A stretch of 64,000 nt of DNA from Lagopus muta (lineage: Eukaryota; Chordata; Aves; Galliformes; Phasianidae). Each line of letters starts with the position of its first letter. Positions within the stretch are counted from its first letter, which is position 1. Below, one piece after another: positions 37,201-49,000 of this stretch. The notes beneath the pieces were generated by a model. The model ran no database searches. It worked only from the letters and a program-made list of their open reading frames with translations, and was not told the origin of the DNA. The DNA lies in the NCBI RefSeq assembly GCF_023343835.1, contig NC_064437.1, positions 25,209,001-25,273,000 of the forward strand, written 5' to 3'. The translations under genes were made by a program, and so were the position numbers.

Positions 37201-38477
37201 CCCTGCTGATGGGACTCATATCCAAGAGGAGCATTGAGCTGACATTAGTGGTGCAGGGTTAACATGGCAGGATGCTCGCAAACCCTGTGCCCTGCTCATA
37301 TCTGCCACTGACTGCAAAAAGACACAGATCTTCCGCTGACTCCTTTTTTCCTTTGGAAATTGGAGAAAGCATCTGATGACTACACAGGGCTCTGAAGCCC
37401 CAGTCCTTTCTGTAGCATTTCCTGTACACCAAGTCCATGTACCCCCAGCAGCCTGTACAGAGAGCAGAAGTTTCAGGGATAGCAAATGAGTGACACCTGC
37501 ATGGGGCTTGCACACAGGTCCTGGGACACTTTCCTGTCCTGGTGCCAGACAGATCCCTGTGCACATGGAATGTCAGATGAAGGCAGGGCTGGTGCAAACC
37601 ACAGCACTGCACTGCACAGAGCATGCTTTCTTGCAGTCCAAGGACTACAAATGAGTGACAAGAAGCAGGACTTGGCTCAGTCCCTCCTCCTCCCCCCAGA
37701 AATGCCTTTTACATGCATCACTTGCTAAAATGGGCTTTTTAAAATGACAACAACAAAGGAAACAGCAGCACCCACCCGTGACGTTGTTGATGATCTGGCA
37801 GTCTCCTGTCTTGCAGCACTTGCCAAAACTGCAGTACCAAGCAGAGAGGATCTCCAGGTAATCCTGGCCCACCAGAGGCAAGCTCCAGCCTGCAAATGTC
37901 AGAGCAGAGACAAGCCTCATTCTCGAACTGTGCACAGGCACCCAGGTGTTCCCAAGTTAACTGCCACCCTGCCGAGGTGCAAGGAAGCAGATGGAGAGAA
38001 TGATAACGAGCTGCAGCTGGCTCCATGGCAGACAGGTGCACCGGAGACAGAGCCTGGGTGAGCATGAGCAGACTTCCCTCCCCAGCACAACGCATGCTGA
38101 GCAATGGGGAGTCCCTTCCCACAGAGCTCGTGGGTGCTGGGGGTGCAGACCCCACCACTGCTCCCCAGGCACAAGAGAATTAGGAGCTTACCTGGGCCGG
38201 GGCTGGTTCTTTCCTCCTTCCCGCAGCCCTCCTGCCACACCTTGCAAGCCAGGTACTGCCAGTACTGCTTGGAGAGAGCTCCCACAGTTCCCAGCTGCTT
38301 CTTCACCGCCTCATACCTCGCTCTGCCCCACGGTTCCGCCTCCGTCACAGCGCTCTGGCGCTCCTCCTGCAGCCCCCGCTGCTTCCCACTGCTCCCCAGC
38401 CCCCCGTTATCCCCCAGCAGCAACAGCAGCAAGCAGCAGGCCGGCCCCAGGCAAGACAGCGGCGTGCCCCGACCCAT
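34025..38477 (-). CDS. TOR3A: TOR3A torsin-family AAA+ ATPase, six coding exons, 404 aa
   Basis: Torsins are AAA+ ATPases of the ER and nuclear-envelope lumen, activated by the membrane cofactors LAP1 and LULL1. The TOR3A substrate is not established. The joined product has an N-terminal signal sequence (leucine run CLLLLLLG), a Cys-rich segment at 113-126 (WYCSFGKCCKTGDC) and an NVT glycosylation sequon at Asn131. Walker A (GWSGTGKN) is at 176-183, Walker B (LFIFDE) at 240-245, and the torsin GCK motif is at 391-393. The Walker A serine matches human TOR3A, and the 404-residue length is close to the human 397. The start is the in-frame ATG directly before the hydrophobic run, with G at -3 and +4. 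The gene converges on ABL2 and lies downstream of FAM20B in the same orientation. Introns over 300 bases (34668-36284, 36458-36837, 37104-37775, 37890-38191) hold no other gene; the first carries a CR1 copy. Confidence 0.95.
34543..34667 (-). CDS. TOR3A: TOR3A coding exon 5
   Basis: It encodes residues from Ser280 to Ala321 plus one base: SNIGGSAINEVTLDFWRAGR, then a Glu/Leu-rich helix. The SNIGG motif follows Walker B in torsins. The acceptor is TCTGCAG|CAA and the donor TTGCAG|GTAGGA. The length is 125 bases. Confidence 0.95.
35180..35378 (+). repeat. CR1 LINE 3' fragment in a TOR3A intron
   Basis: The block CCTTGGAGACACCCAAGGTC, then GGATGAGGCTCTGAGCACCT, then GGGAGTTGGGCCAGACGACC and TTTAAAGGTCCCTTACAACT follow each other as in the avian CR1 3' region. 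It ends in the usual TTCTATG-like tail. The left edge is approximate. It is antisense to TOR3A, in the intron between exons 4 and 5. Confidence 0.85.
36285..36457 (-). CDS. TOR3A: TOR3A coding exon 4 (Walker B)
   Basis: It covers residues 223-279 plus two bases. Walker B (SLFIFDEAEKLH) carries Asp244 and Glu245, and the exon ends with the hydrophobic SIFLFL strand. The acceptor is TTCTGCAG|GTT and the donor CCTCAG|GTAACT. The length is 173 bases. Confidence 0.95.
36838..37103 (-). CDS. TOR3A: TOR3A coding exon 3 (Walker A)
   Basis: It covers residues 134-222. It includes GLELDLREHLHGQHLA, the LSFHGWSGTGKNFVAR strand with Walker A at 176-183 (Lys182 contacts the phosphates in the family), and FHFPHHKYVD near its end. 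The acceptor is TCCTTCAG|GG and the donor TACAAG|GTGAGA. The length is 266 bases. Confidence 0.96.
37776..37889 (-). CDS. TOR3A: TOR3A coding exon 2 (Cys-rich segment)
   Basis: It encodes residues 96-133 plus one base: GWSLPLVGQDYLEIL, the four-cysteine WYCSFGKCCKTGDC segment and the Asn131 sequon. The acceptor is TTTGCAG|GC and the donor TCACGG|GTGGGT. The length is 114 bases. Confidence 0.93.
38192..38477 (-). CDS. TOR3A: TOR3A coding exon 1 (signal sequence)
   Basis: It encodes residues 1-95 plus one base. The start MGRGTPLSCLGPACC leads straight into a leucine-rich hydrophobic core typical of an ER signal peptide. A linker follows, then the family block GALSKQYWQYLACKVW. The frame stays open upstream to an ATG at 38669, but using it would bury the signal sequence. 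The donor is GGCCCAG|GTAAGC. Confidence 0.87.
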
Positions 38478-38990
38478 AGCCGCGCGGACCTCTTGCGCGG
38501 CCGGGCTGGGTGCCCGCGGGCTCCCGTCCTGCCTTCGGAGCGCCGGAGCTGTGAGCTCACTTCCTGCAGCCGTGAAATACGCGGGCCGGGGGCACGACCA
38601 GCTGAGCCCCAGCGGGACGGCCTGCCCCGCTGGGCCGGGCACGGCTCCTCCTCCAGCAGCACGCAGCAAAACCCGGCCCCGCGGATGGCCGCTGTGCGCA
38701 CGGCTGCAGGGACACTGCAGGGATGCAGCTGCCGCTGAGCGCTCACACGGGCCGGTTTTGTTTCCGGGGATTGGATTTTCCCTGCGGCGTGCTCGGGTGC
38801 GAGTTTAGCAGGAAAACGTGACTGCAGATGAAACACGCAACTCCAAATGCTCACGTGCTGCCAGAGACACGAGGTGGGGCTTCGGGAAGCGCCCTGCCCG
38901 CCTCCGGGCTCGCCGTTCCCAGCACGCAGCTGGCCGCGTTGATCAGCGGCGTCGTTTCCAAGGGGCACAGAAACGACGAGGGGACACGAA
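38478..38990 (-). promoter_or_regulatory. CpG-rich promoter and 5' UTR region of TOR3A
   Basis: CpG density rises sharply here compared with the flanks, with many CGCGCGG and CCGGGC runs. A minus-strand CCAAT box lies at 38770-38774, about 290 bases upstream of the ATG, next to a TTCCGGGG ETS-like site. No TATA box is seen. The transcription start is not determined. Confidence 0.6.
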
Positions 38991-41900
38991 CGGACTCAGA
39001 ACAGCTGCGAGGTGCTCCTGGGGACATCTGCTGGGGCTCAGCCTGCAGATCGAGGCTCTGGGAGGAAGGACTTTGGTCGCTGGCTCTGGGATGGGTTTGC
39101 TCTGCGTGTATCTATACTAAGGTTCCACTTAGTAATTCTTCCATCAGTGCATCTTTGCACACCAGTGCATGCAAACGGCAGCAGATGGGGTGGGTTCCAC
39201 GCGAGCAGCCGGGAACGAAGTTCAGATCAGCACACAACCAGCACGAAATCACATCAGAGAACAGCAGTACAACCCCTTACCACCAACAACCAGTTTTCTG
39301 CAGCGAGCTGCAAAAGCAATGAGCTGCACAGGGCAGCTGCGGGCTGCCAGGCCTTAGGGTTGGCTGCTCTCACTAAAGCAGGAGACTCTGGGACCCCGAG
39401 CAAAGCCTGCGTTTGGTTTTGAGAGGACATAATAGAGGAAGGGCACACTTCTGACCTCTAAAAGAGGAGCAGTCAGTGCTGTCATGCCATGTGCACAAAC
39501 TCAGCTGTGCAGGGGAGATGAGAAGTGGATAAGCCACCTATAACTTGCATTCTACCCCCATGCTGGACCCACTGCTGGTTTACTGTGAAGAACTAACAAC
39601 TACATGAGTTGGTGAGCATCAGGACACCCACAACTTACCCTAACCAAGACAAGGCCGAGACGTGCTGCTTCAGATATGGACGAATGTCAAGTTCATCTTG
39701 AGTGCTCAGGAAAATGAAGTGGATCCTGAAATGCAATTCACTCATCCAGGTGATGGGGAGCAGGATTCCAGCGCCAGCACGGCGTGGCATGGAGCACATC
39801 TCCATCTACAGGTGGTTATAAATACTGCAAATCTGCATCAGAAGGATTCTGTGTTGATTAATGTAATTGCTCCAGCTTAAAAAATTATTTGTGAGGTTAA
39901 AACCTTAACACTAGATGCTATAACTAAAACAGAACTAACATCAGTGCACATTAAAAAAAAAAAATAAGCAAAATTAAAAGCACTGTAGCCACAGTGCCAT
40001 CAGCTAAGGAGAGTCTATCAGAAGAGACAGGCTTCCAAGAGAAATAGATGCTCCCATGTTCCCAAAAAAGGGTTTGAAAAATAGAATAGGAAAGCTATGT
40101 CCCACAGCAACACCAGCCCCACAGTGCTACAGCACAGCTCCTGGCGTGTCACCTTCACTTAAGCGTGGCACACTGCAAGAGCTAGAGGGGAAAGGAGTCG
40201 CTGTTCAGTAATCTGCCAAATACACGCACCCTGTCTGACCAGGTTCTGAGGTTCAAAAGGCACTGAAGCAAAATAAGATGATGTAACATGAGGAAAAGAA
40301 ACAAAACAAAAATCCACCCTTCCTGAATAATTCAGTTCCCTCTGCAGGGCCTCAGGCAGGAAGCGATGCCCAAGGACTAGATGGGAGCGTGCAGAAGGCC
40401 GGACAAATGGCTCGTACCTGGCCTGGGAAGCACAGCACTCAGTGCCCCAGTGCAGCTGGCTGGGACTTCATTGTTTTTTTCCGCCCTCTGCTGAGTCTGG
40501 GGGGTTTGCTGTAGCAGCCTCCAGCTGCTCTCACAGCAGGAAGACAGCTGCTGGGGTTTGCCCAGTCCCAGCATAACACTGGGATGTGTGACTTCACCTC
40601 GCTGTTATTCCACAGCAGTCCTGGTGAGCGACATCCATCTGATTAAAAATCCATGATCTCGAGTCAAGCTGGGCCTTACACTGCAGAACATCTGAAGAGA
40701 ATGGGAGAACAGCACTGCAAAACAAGTAGTTACATCTGCCTTATTCAGCACTCCTGGCAACTCGGTGCAAGCACTCAGAGCAAAGCTTGCCATCAGGATT
40801 TTATCCTACAGCTGTATCTGCTGGATGGGGAAATGCTGAGCATCCATCCTTCTGTGGTTTGAATCAGTAAGTAAAAGGAAGATCTGGAGTAAAGGAGATC
40901 CCCCTTAATCTGTTTGTTCCTACAAAGTCCTGTCCCCAGCCTCCTAAAAATATTGACACTACAAAGGAGAAACAGCAAAGTACCACACATGGGATACGTG
41001 AAGAATGAACCTACTTTTTTCCCCCCATTTCTACATTTTAGAAATGTGCAGGGAAAGAACTTGAAAAGTGCTAGTTTTCAAAACCATTTTCTGGCTCAAA
41101 GTTTTCTTTGTGTATTCTTCTGCAAAACTGTGCTCATTATATAATCAGAAACACTTTAAAACCTTCCACCACCGCTAAGCCCAACCGCACCGCAGCAATA
41201 CGGGAGTAGTACAACAATGCTGTCATAAAAACTCTCAAGATGAACTATTTCAGCCTTTCAAAACTTAAAAGCATCTGCAATGTTTACCAGTTATTGACCT
41301 GCTTGTATACAAAGAACTGTGTCCCGTTTGTGGCACATGTCCCATTCTGACATGTCACAGATAGAAATAGGAGATATGAAAAACTGTCACCACGCAATGC
41401 TGGGAGCTATGAAAACCCCAGGACTGCTCCCAACAACAATGAAATCCCAAACCAGTTCTAACAGAAATCAGCAATGCTGAATTCCAAGCTTTCAACTGAG
41501 AAAATGCAATTCAAGAAAAAGTAGGAGCTTCTGGTGGCTGAGCATGGCAATGCTGCTGATGCTCCAGGGCAGGTCAGAGACCAGCCCTGCATTTCCACAA
41601 GCACAGTGCTTTGGCCATTTCAGGGCACTCCTGTGCCCAAAGCCACGGGCCAGCACAGCTCATGCAGATGTCACAAATACACAGCAGCTCCCAGAGGTTT
41701 CCTTTGCTTCCAGATGCCCGACACTGAGAGCTGTGAGCATCCCCTCCTACCTCTGAAATGCTCACAACTGTTTTATTGTTACAAAAACAAGGTCTGAACC
41801 AGCTAGGTCAGTCCCTGTGCTCTGTGGGAACAGATCTTTGATAGCTGTTTATTTGCCCCTTCTCATAACAGGGCTTCAATAAGAGCTCAGGGAAGCCAAC

Positions 41901-42330
41901 CACAAACGCATGCCAATTCTATATGCATTTGTTGCCAAATGAATACACACTCCTTGCTCTGTACAACAAATCCAGCCTAGTGGGACACAACCAAGACATC
42001 AGCCTGGATGCTTGGCACAAGCAGGGCTCTGGAACATGTTTTCTAAAGCTAAAAAAACAATACCCATTTTCTTCCCAAAGACCAGTTAAGCCTAGGTATG
42101 TTTTGTTTAGCATCGCTTTGGAACACTCTTCTTAAGCACAACCTTCCCTTACCAGCTCTTCCAACCAAGCTGCACATATGGCCCCACTCTTGAAAATACA
42201 CTTCTGGAATAAATGCCACTGATAAATATCAGTGAAGGAATAACCATGAAACACCAGCAGTAAAACAATTCAAACATTCAACTCAGTACATGCTGGAATG
42301 AGGGGAGGGGGGCGGGCTGGGAGAGAGACT
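38991..42330. other. Spacer between the TOR3A promoter and the FAM20B 3' end
   Basis: About 3.3 kb without a splice-supported exon, RNA gene or transposon copy that I recognise. Open frames are short and unlike known proteins. An A-rich tract lies at 39953-39965. Some of the right side could belong to a longer FAM20B 3' UTR. Confidence 0.6.
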
Positions 42331-42351
42331 TAAACAATCCATCAGCACTGC

Positions 42352-42369
42352 TTTATTAAAATCTTTATT
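42352..42369 (-). terminator. Paired distal poly(A) signals of FAM20B
   Basis: Two TTTATT motifs, at 42352-42357 and 42364-42369, read as AATAAA on the minus strand, six bases apart. They are candidates for the main FAM20B transcript end. Confidence 0.45.
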
Positions 42370-45245
42370 CACACAATGTTCCTTTATGCAGAACCCACCC
42401 CTTGGGGATACAAGTAGAAAGTTGTGATTGCACTCTGTTTTCTCATTAGCAACCTCCATTTGTGCAGCTGTTCCCAGGGGCAATCCTCTGACAGCTCCAA
42501 CAGGGGTGTCTGTTTCAAGCATCTTGCTCCAGCTGCCACAGCAAATAAATTACCTTCTTAATAAATTATTATTTTTCAGTTGAAGTTTGTTTGGCAAGAC
42601 ACACTCCAGTTCACTAGCTGTTGGAAGAGGAGCCAGTCTCAGGGGCTCCTCCAGCCCAAGTGCTGACTTAGGAAGGAGGAGACAGAGCATCATCAGCCAT
42701 CTGCTGTTTCTTTTTAATTAGTTCTTGGTTTCTGTGCTTCAAGCGCTCTGCCACCACTACCATCCACGGCACAACCGTTTGGTGACATCTGCAGCCAGGA
42801 ATTACAGTGTGCAAAGTGAACAAGAATTAGAAGCGCCACAAACCCTCATCGCCTTAAGAACGTAGCACCTGCCCCACACGTGGCACTACTGCCAGAGATT
42901 CAAGCAGATCCTGGTTTGCACGTGGATGCTGCTGCTTATTTCCTTTGCAATGGTTACCATTGAGTTTAACATTTCTCAGGGATCCGCATTCAAACGAAAC
43001 AATAATTGCTGCCAGAACACCATTCTCACAATGCCAAAACTGGATCTTCCTGATTTTGGGTAAGAGAGGAATTGATTCTTCCTCCCTGCTGCAGAACACC
43101 AAGCTCCAGCAGTGCTTACAGTGACCAGAAGCATCAATATGACACAAATACAAAAAGAGAAAAAGAAAGCACCTATCTCCTGCTTACTTCTAAATCACGA
43201 TGCTTGATGTCATGCCCTTTGCTTACAACTAAACCAATACAGTGCTTTAAATCTTTGATATATATACTGATGGAAAACTTATCTCCAAGAGCGATCTGAC
43301 TGCAAAAGCTTTGGTGTAGAAGCCCATGACATACAAAGCATAAAGCACTGAACATTAATTTCATTTCATAAAGACAGAGATGCTTTTTTTCAAATCTGTT
43401 GTTAAAGTCTGTTGTAAATGACTTAAGAGTGGTCAAATCAGAACTTCGAATTTCTGCAGATCCATCCCAAAACATTAAGTGCTCAAAAAAAAGGAAGAGT
43501 AAAAAATAAACACAATGTGCTTTACAGTCTCCCCTTTTGTGTAAATCATCTTGAACTTTTTGGGAAACAGCCTTATGTCCAAATGCCTTGGTGGATGCCT
43601 CTCCTGCTTCAGAATGAGAGCATTCCCCAGCTACCTGCTGCCCACAGTACCTCCAGCAATGTCACCCCAACTACTCACACCTGCCCACAGGGCACTGCAA
43701 CGCAGGCAGTGACAGACAGGTCAGCCCTTGGCAGCTCCTGCCCCTGCTCACACCCAGCTACCAGCCCCTGGCTCTGTGCAAAGAGGACACACAAGGCACT
43801 GCCCACACTGCCTACATGCACAAAGGACCGTGGCTTGCAGTGCATGTGTTACGTTATCCTGTACAGCAAGAAATGGGCACCAGTTTAACACCAGCATCCA
43901 AAAACTGGCTGTGTGTCAGCCTTAACTAGCACCACTAAGAAGTAATTCTAGCTCCAAACCTGAGTCTGTGTCGCGGCCAAGTCTGAAAGATGTCTACAAA
44001 AACATAAAAGCCAATTTCAGGAAAACAGTTGCATTCTGCTTCTGAGATACTCTGCTCAGGCAGTACAAAGCTCAAACTAAATTCCTTTTAAAAATAAACT
44101 CTTTCACTAACACCTCTTTGATCAGGTATGGCAGCAGGTGCAAGCAACAGGAAGCAGCTCCTCATTTTATCTGCCTGTCACCCTGCTGCAGAGCTAGAAG
44201 GATGTTGACAGACAAATCAAGAAAAAGATCTTGAGCTGACATCTTGCTCCTCTAGCTCATAAATCCAATAATATGTAATCACTTTGGGAAGTGATCTGTT
44301 TCCTTACTTTTAAGTTCCATACTGTCTGAACTGAAAATTGATGTGAAGCTGGTAAATTTGGAAGTACAATGGAAGCCGTTTCCCTTCTGGAGGCAGATTG
44401 AGTCCTAGCACAAGTGTGACAAGTTTCAAGGGGCACAAGCTCATTTGCAGTACAGACTGACACACAGTGCTGAGGGATGACAGGACTAGCACAGAGGAGT
44501 GCTGCTCGTCCGCTCTGCAAAGCCAACTGGCACGGACGGTTCCTCACCTTACAGCAAAACCATCAGGAACAAGGACTCCAGGATGGCCGCCCCCTGTCAG
44601 CACAGCACAGCGTGGGTTGCAGGAAGCAGCTGGGCAAGGCAGAATTCTTACTGCAAGTAAGAAAGTAAGCTCACAGCTTCAGAGCTCAGCCACAAGACAG
44701 TCCAGGCAGAAGGTGGGCCTGAAAAACTGCTGGTGCTCCACAGAACAGCAGCACTGAGCCGTGCTTACAGCAGCAAGAAGCTCTCTCCATACGAGAGATT
44801 AGCTCAGGGTTCTCTCCACCCTTCAGGGCCCTTCCCATGGCTGTAGGTTACCGGGAAGTCCATCAATATATCTCTTTTTCAGCAGCACGGCACGTCCAGA
44901 TTCTCCAAATTAAACAGGGCATGCAGTAAGCAGCACGACTTCACTAAATGGAATCTGCTTCCAAGGACAGACCCTGTCCTCCTCCTCCTCAGCTACAATA
45001 TAATAAAGATTTGGTTGATATTGACATAAGAGTGGAGGGGTGTTTCCCTAACTCAGACCTTGCCAGGTTCCTTACAAATGGGAAACAGCGAAGGACACGT
45101 GGGAACATATTTTAACTCCTTAACTGTCAAGTGCTTATAACCACCCTGTCCTCCTCTAAGTCTTCAACCCTGTGCATAAATCTTTGATAGGACTTCAGCG
45201 ATAAAACTGAAACGTTATCACAAAAGGCAACTCCCTTCCTCAGTT

Positions 45246-45251
45246 TTTATT
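45246..45251 (-). terminator. Proximal candidate poly(A) signal of FAM20B
   Basis: TTTATT on the plus strand gives AATAAA on the minus strand, about 600 bases beyond the stop. Its use would produce a short 3' UTR. Confidence 0.35.
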
Positions 45252-45852
45252 GAGGGCAATTGAGCTGAGAGGTCACCGCTCCCACCCTAATGGCATTCCG
45301 AAGAGCCTCCCACCCCCTGAGGGGGGCAACTATTCACTCTAATCGTTATTTTGTTCACCAGTTCCTCATTATCTAAAGAAGCAGTAATATACCTAACCAG
45401 CTCACAGCTGATCATGTACAACCCTGAATCAAACAAAACTCGCAAGAGCGTACGTGGGGAAGAGAAGGGAGGAGGATCAGACTGTTCATCTCCATTTGTC
45501 CCCTCTAAAATCAGTCCACACATTAGTGTCTGTATTCCATACACTTGCACCAACACCGAGAGCCATTTTTATCCAGTGCAACGTCCACTGCCGGCAATGG
45601 ACACACCACAATGGCCACGATGCCCTTACAGGTACTGAGCCATGCAAGGCTCAAACTTCCCACCTCTCACTGCTGTCAGCCCAAGGTAAAAGCCAGCATC
45701 ACCTCTGTTTCTCTGGCTCGGAAGCTCTCCTGTTCATTTCAGTCCATCTTGGCCACAGCCTTTCAGAACCGATTGTGCTGTTTTTCTCTTTTTTTTTTTT
45801 TTGTTGTTTGTTTGTTTCTTATAAAGGGAGTTTCCTCTGTGTTCCACTGCAA

Positions 45853-46084
45853 TTACAAATGAGACAGTGTCATCCTGTCTTCCACCAGCACAACATCTGG
45901 CCCAAACTGGTCTGTGCACTGTTTCACTGTAGCCAGAATGCTGAGAAGCCGCTGGTCCAGGGCATCCAGATGAGGGTCAGAAAGCACTGGTGAGATGGGG
46001 TCATGCGACATAGCAGTTTTTAAGGCAGACTTCAGTACTCCATTCTTCAGGTAATTGAGTCTATTCCAGGTAGAAACCCTGATG
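45853..46084 (-). CDS. FAM20B: FAM20B coding exon 8 (last)
   Basis: It completes Ile333 and encodes [12 protein letters not shown] and the C-terminal helices, with [12 protein letters not shown] and [10 protein letters not shown], ending [11 protein letters not shown] then TAA at 45853-45855. The acceptor on the minus strand is TTCTGCAG|CATC. The coding length is 232 bases. Confidence 0.96.
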
Positions 46085-49000
46085 CTGCAGAAGAAAAACA
46101 AAACACATCATCATACCGCTGTCTGGGTACAGTGCCATCAGCAATAACAAAGGCCAGCCTCTTGAGGGAGCCTCTCACATCGTGATTTTATCTGCAAAAA
46201 TGGTTTGGGAATAGCAGGGCCCAGATGCAACCACAGCACAGGCAATATATCTAGGTGTAACTCAAAACCTAGAGTGAAAAAGTGAGAATCTAATTGGGGC
46301 ATAATTCTTATGCTATACAGAACACTTTCAGCTCTTAGCAGGGAAATCCTCCAGTCCTGAGGCCTTCTGGACAAAGTTCCAAACAAAGAAATCAATAATC
46401 TGGCTGTTCGTGCAAAAACAAAACTCACACCAACTCAGGAAGAACATCACTGATCAGCAACTAATCACAAAGGACACAAATCTGCCACTGAACTTCCGCA
46501 GAAAGTAAACACATCAGTGACCTTTCTGCTTTAATTGCCATTGACTTTTTTATGCTAGCCCTTTTAAATAGTTTGCTCCAGGGATCTCCAGAGATTCTCC
46601 CAGCACATTTTTGTTTTAGAATCACTGGTCTAAACTCTTTTGCTTTTGATGGACTCCAAGGAAACAGGCAATGCAGTAAGTGTTATAACAAACCAGCAGT
46701 TAAAACAACTCAGTATATGGCTTCTTATAGTGGCATTTGCCTGGTTTCAGAAGAAAGGATATCTGAAAAGCAGGCAATCAGTCTGTTAAACAAACTTCTC
46801 TTCTGGTTGTGTTTCCGAGTCTCTACATGAAAGATTCCGAAAGATTCTCATAAAACAGGAAACTAAAAATTCATTTAAAATTAGCACAGGAAAACTAAAG
46901 AATCTGAAAAGCATTTAGTTTAACTGTTCTTCCTATGGCTTCTGCAAAAATGTTTCGGAACGTAGGTATGCTGTAGCATGCACAGAGCCCTGCTTGGAGC
47001 AAGCAGGGGCGAGAGCTCAGGCTTTCTGCTGAGCTCCCAGGTCATGAGGGATTCAGGAGACAGAACCATCCACAAACAGCCTCAAAGAACTCTCAGCTAG
47101 AGGCTTATTTTGGCAGGTCTAAGGGGGTCAATGCTATCTTGAAGTAACAGCTGCAGGAAACAGATAGAACAGTACTTTTCTTCCTGGTACTTGCATCTAT
47201 TGCTTGTTAATGAGAAGCAGCAGTGGCCTGGTGACAGGGGGGACAACAGGAATCAACTGCCCACAGGCATTAGAAAAAGTGAGCAAAAAACACAGTTTAC
47301 AAGGCTGAAAACAAAAACCTGCAAAAATTGAAAGCCATTTTGCAAGCCACACCCTGAGCTGTGCTACAGTCTTGCTTAGAAAGAAATGAAGGCAGTTCAG
47401 CTGCCAGACACGCTGAGTTTCCGTCATGGAGAGCTGTAACTGTGGTGTGAACTCCCAGCCAGCAGGAGCTGGATGCAGACAGCTGCAGATGCAAAGTACC
47501 TGCTGTACTGAGTAAGGACAGATCTGAACCAACGACCTGGAGGTGAGACTGCTTCCTACACTGCCTGATTTACTGCCTTAATAAAGATGCATTTCTCAGC
47601 CTCCTGAGCGCTGACAACGCATCAAACAAACACAGTACTTCAAAACTGGAAAGCATTTACATGAGTATTTTCAGGTTGCCAGAAAGCTTCAAATGTAATT
47701 TTATTGCAAATCTAAGGACAGCAATTGCATAAGTAAAGTCAACAGCATCTCTGCACTTCACTTACATGCAGCACTGATAAAGGGGAGCTAGGATGCTTCT
47801 TTCATCCAGGGCAGGGTTGCCAAAGCTGAAAAGCAAAATAAAAGTAAACGAGTTGAACACAATGTTGCTCTCAACATCAACAGATTTGTAAAGAATTCAA
47901 AAATCAATACTAGGCAATTTCATGCTCCAATAGTTCAAATCATTTAAATGAGAGTATAAACAGGTCATGACCAATGACAGAAATAACCCTCAACAGTGTC
48001 AGCTAACATACCAGCTGCACGGAAGAAACACCAGTGTACATTGCTCTTCATCAGATCAAGGCACCTCAGGAAACCAACTGCAGAGGAGCTGAAGAACAGA
48101 GTTCATCTTGTAAAGTGGAGGAAAGGAGTAAGTAGCACTCCGGACACAGAGCGTGAGTTTTGCCTGTCTGACACAGCAGCCACACGTCAGTTTAGACTGC
48201 CAAGTTTAGACCTACAGTTCAGTGTAAATGGTGATGAAGCTTAACACTTCACCATCACACTTCCTAAGGGAGATCTGCCAAAAGAATTCAATAGTATTCT
48301 AATCTTCATCTAAGCTCCCCCCCTTTATTATTATTATTTTTTTTTAACTCCTTGTAACATTGAGCTGTCCCCTCAGTAAAGATAACTTACCATATGAGCG
48401 TGGCACTACTCTGCTCCAACAATGCTGTTGTTAGTGGCTTTAAAAAGCTGTTTCCCTACACTAATCTCGAAGAAAAGGAAAGAATTTTACCCAAGCTTAC
48501 AAAAAACCAATTTACTTCTTGGCCTGTAAAGCCCCACCTGAAGTGTTTTGGTAACACGATGAGCACGCACCATAAAGAAAGGTCTGTTGTGACCCTCAAC
48601 TATTATATTCACTTCCAGGGACTCACAAACTAGCATCCTCCCAGCCCACTGCCAGAGCAATACAGAAAGCCATTTTTTGCCAAATTCACCTTGAGCAATT
48701 TGAAAGCAGCAGTAATTTAGCAATCTCAAGGTAGAACACATCCTGCTGACATATTTGAAGGCGTGTTACTGAAAAGGCTAACATATAAAGACAAGATGCT
48801 CAACTCAGCCTCTTCATACACACGAGAAGCAAAGGAAGGGGGAAAGAAAGGAATCCATAATCTGGGAGTGAAATGGGGAGAGAGCAGACACACACTTAAT
48901 AGTAAAGGTTGGCCTCAGGAAGGATTGACCTCATCAGTCAGATTGACCTCACCAGAAAGACTGGCCTCATCAGTTACTCCCCGTTATTGCTACACACTTC

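Larger units (their letters stand above)
42330..45852 (-). other. FAM20B: FAM20B 3' UTR (extent inferred)
   Basis: After the FAM20B stop there is no further coding exon. Minus-strand AATAAA motifs occur at 45246-45251, and as a close pair at 42364-42369 and 42352-42357. The proximal one would give about 0.6 kb of UTR and the distal pair about 3.5 kb. The distal end is the better guess because the two signals are clustered, but both may be used. Confidence 0.45.

Noticed and set aside
38104..38808. Plus-strand open frame of 234 codons
   Set aside because: It is antisense to TOR3A exon 1 and its CpG island. GC-rich DNA has few stops, and the translation is low-complexity Pro/Ala/Ser.
45454..45993. 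Plus-strand open frame of 179 codons
   Set aside because: It overlaps the last FAM20B exon in antisense and shows no family resemblance.
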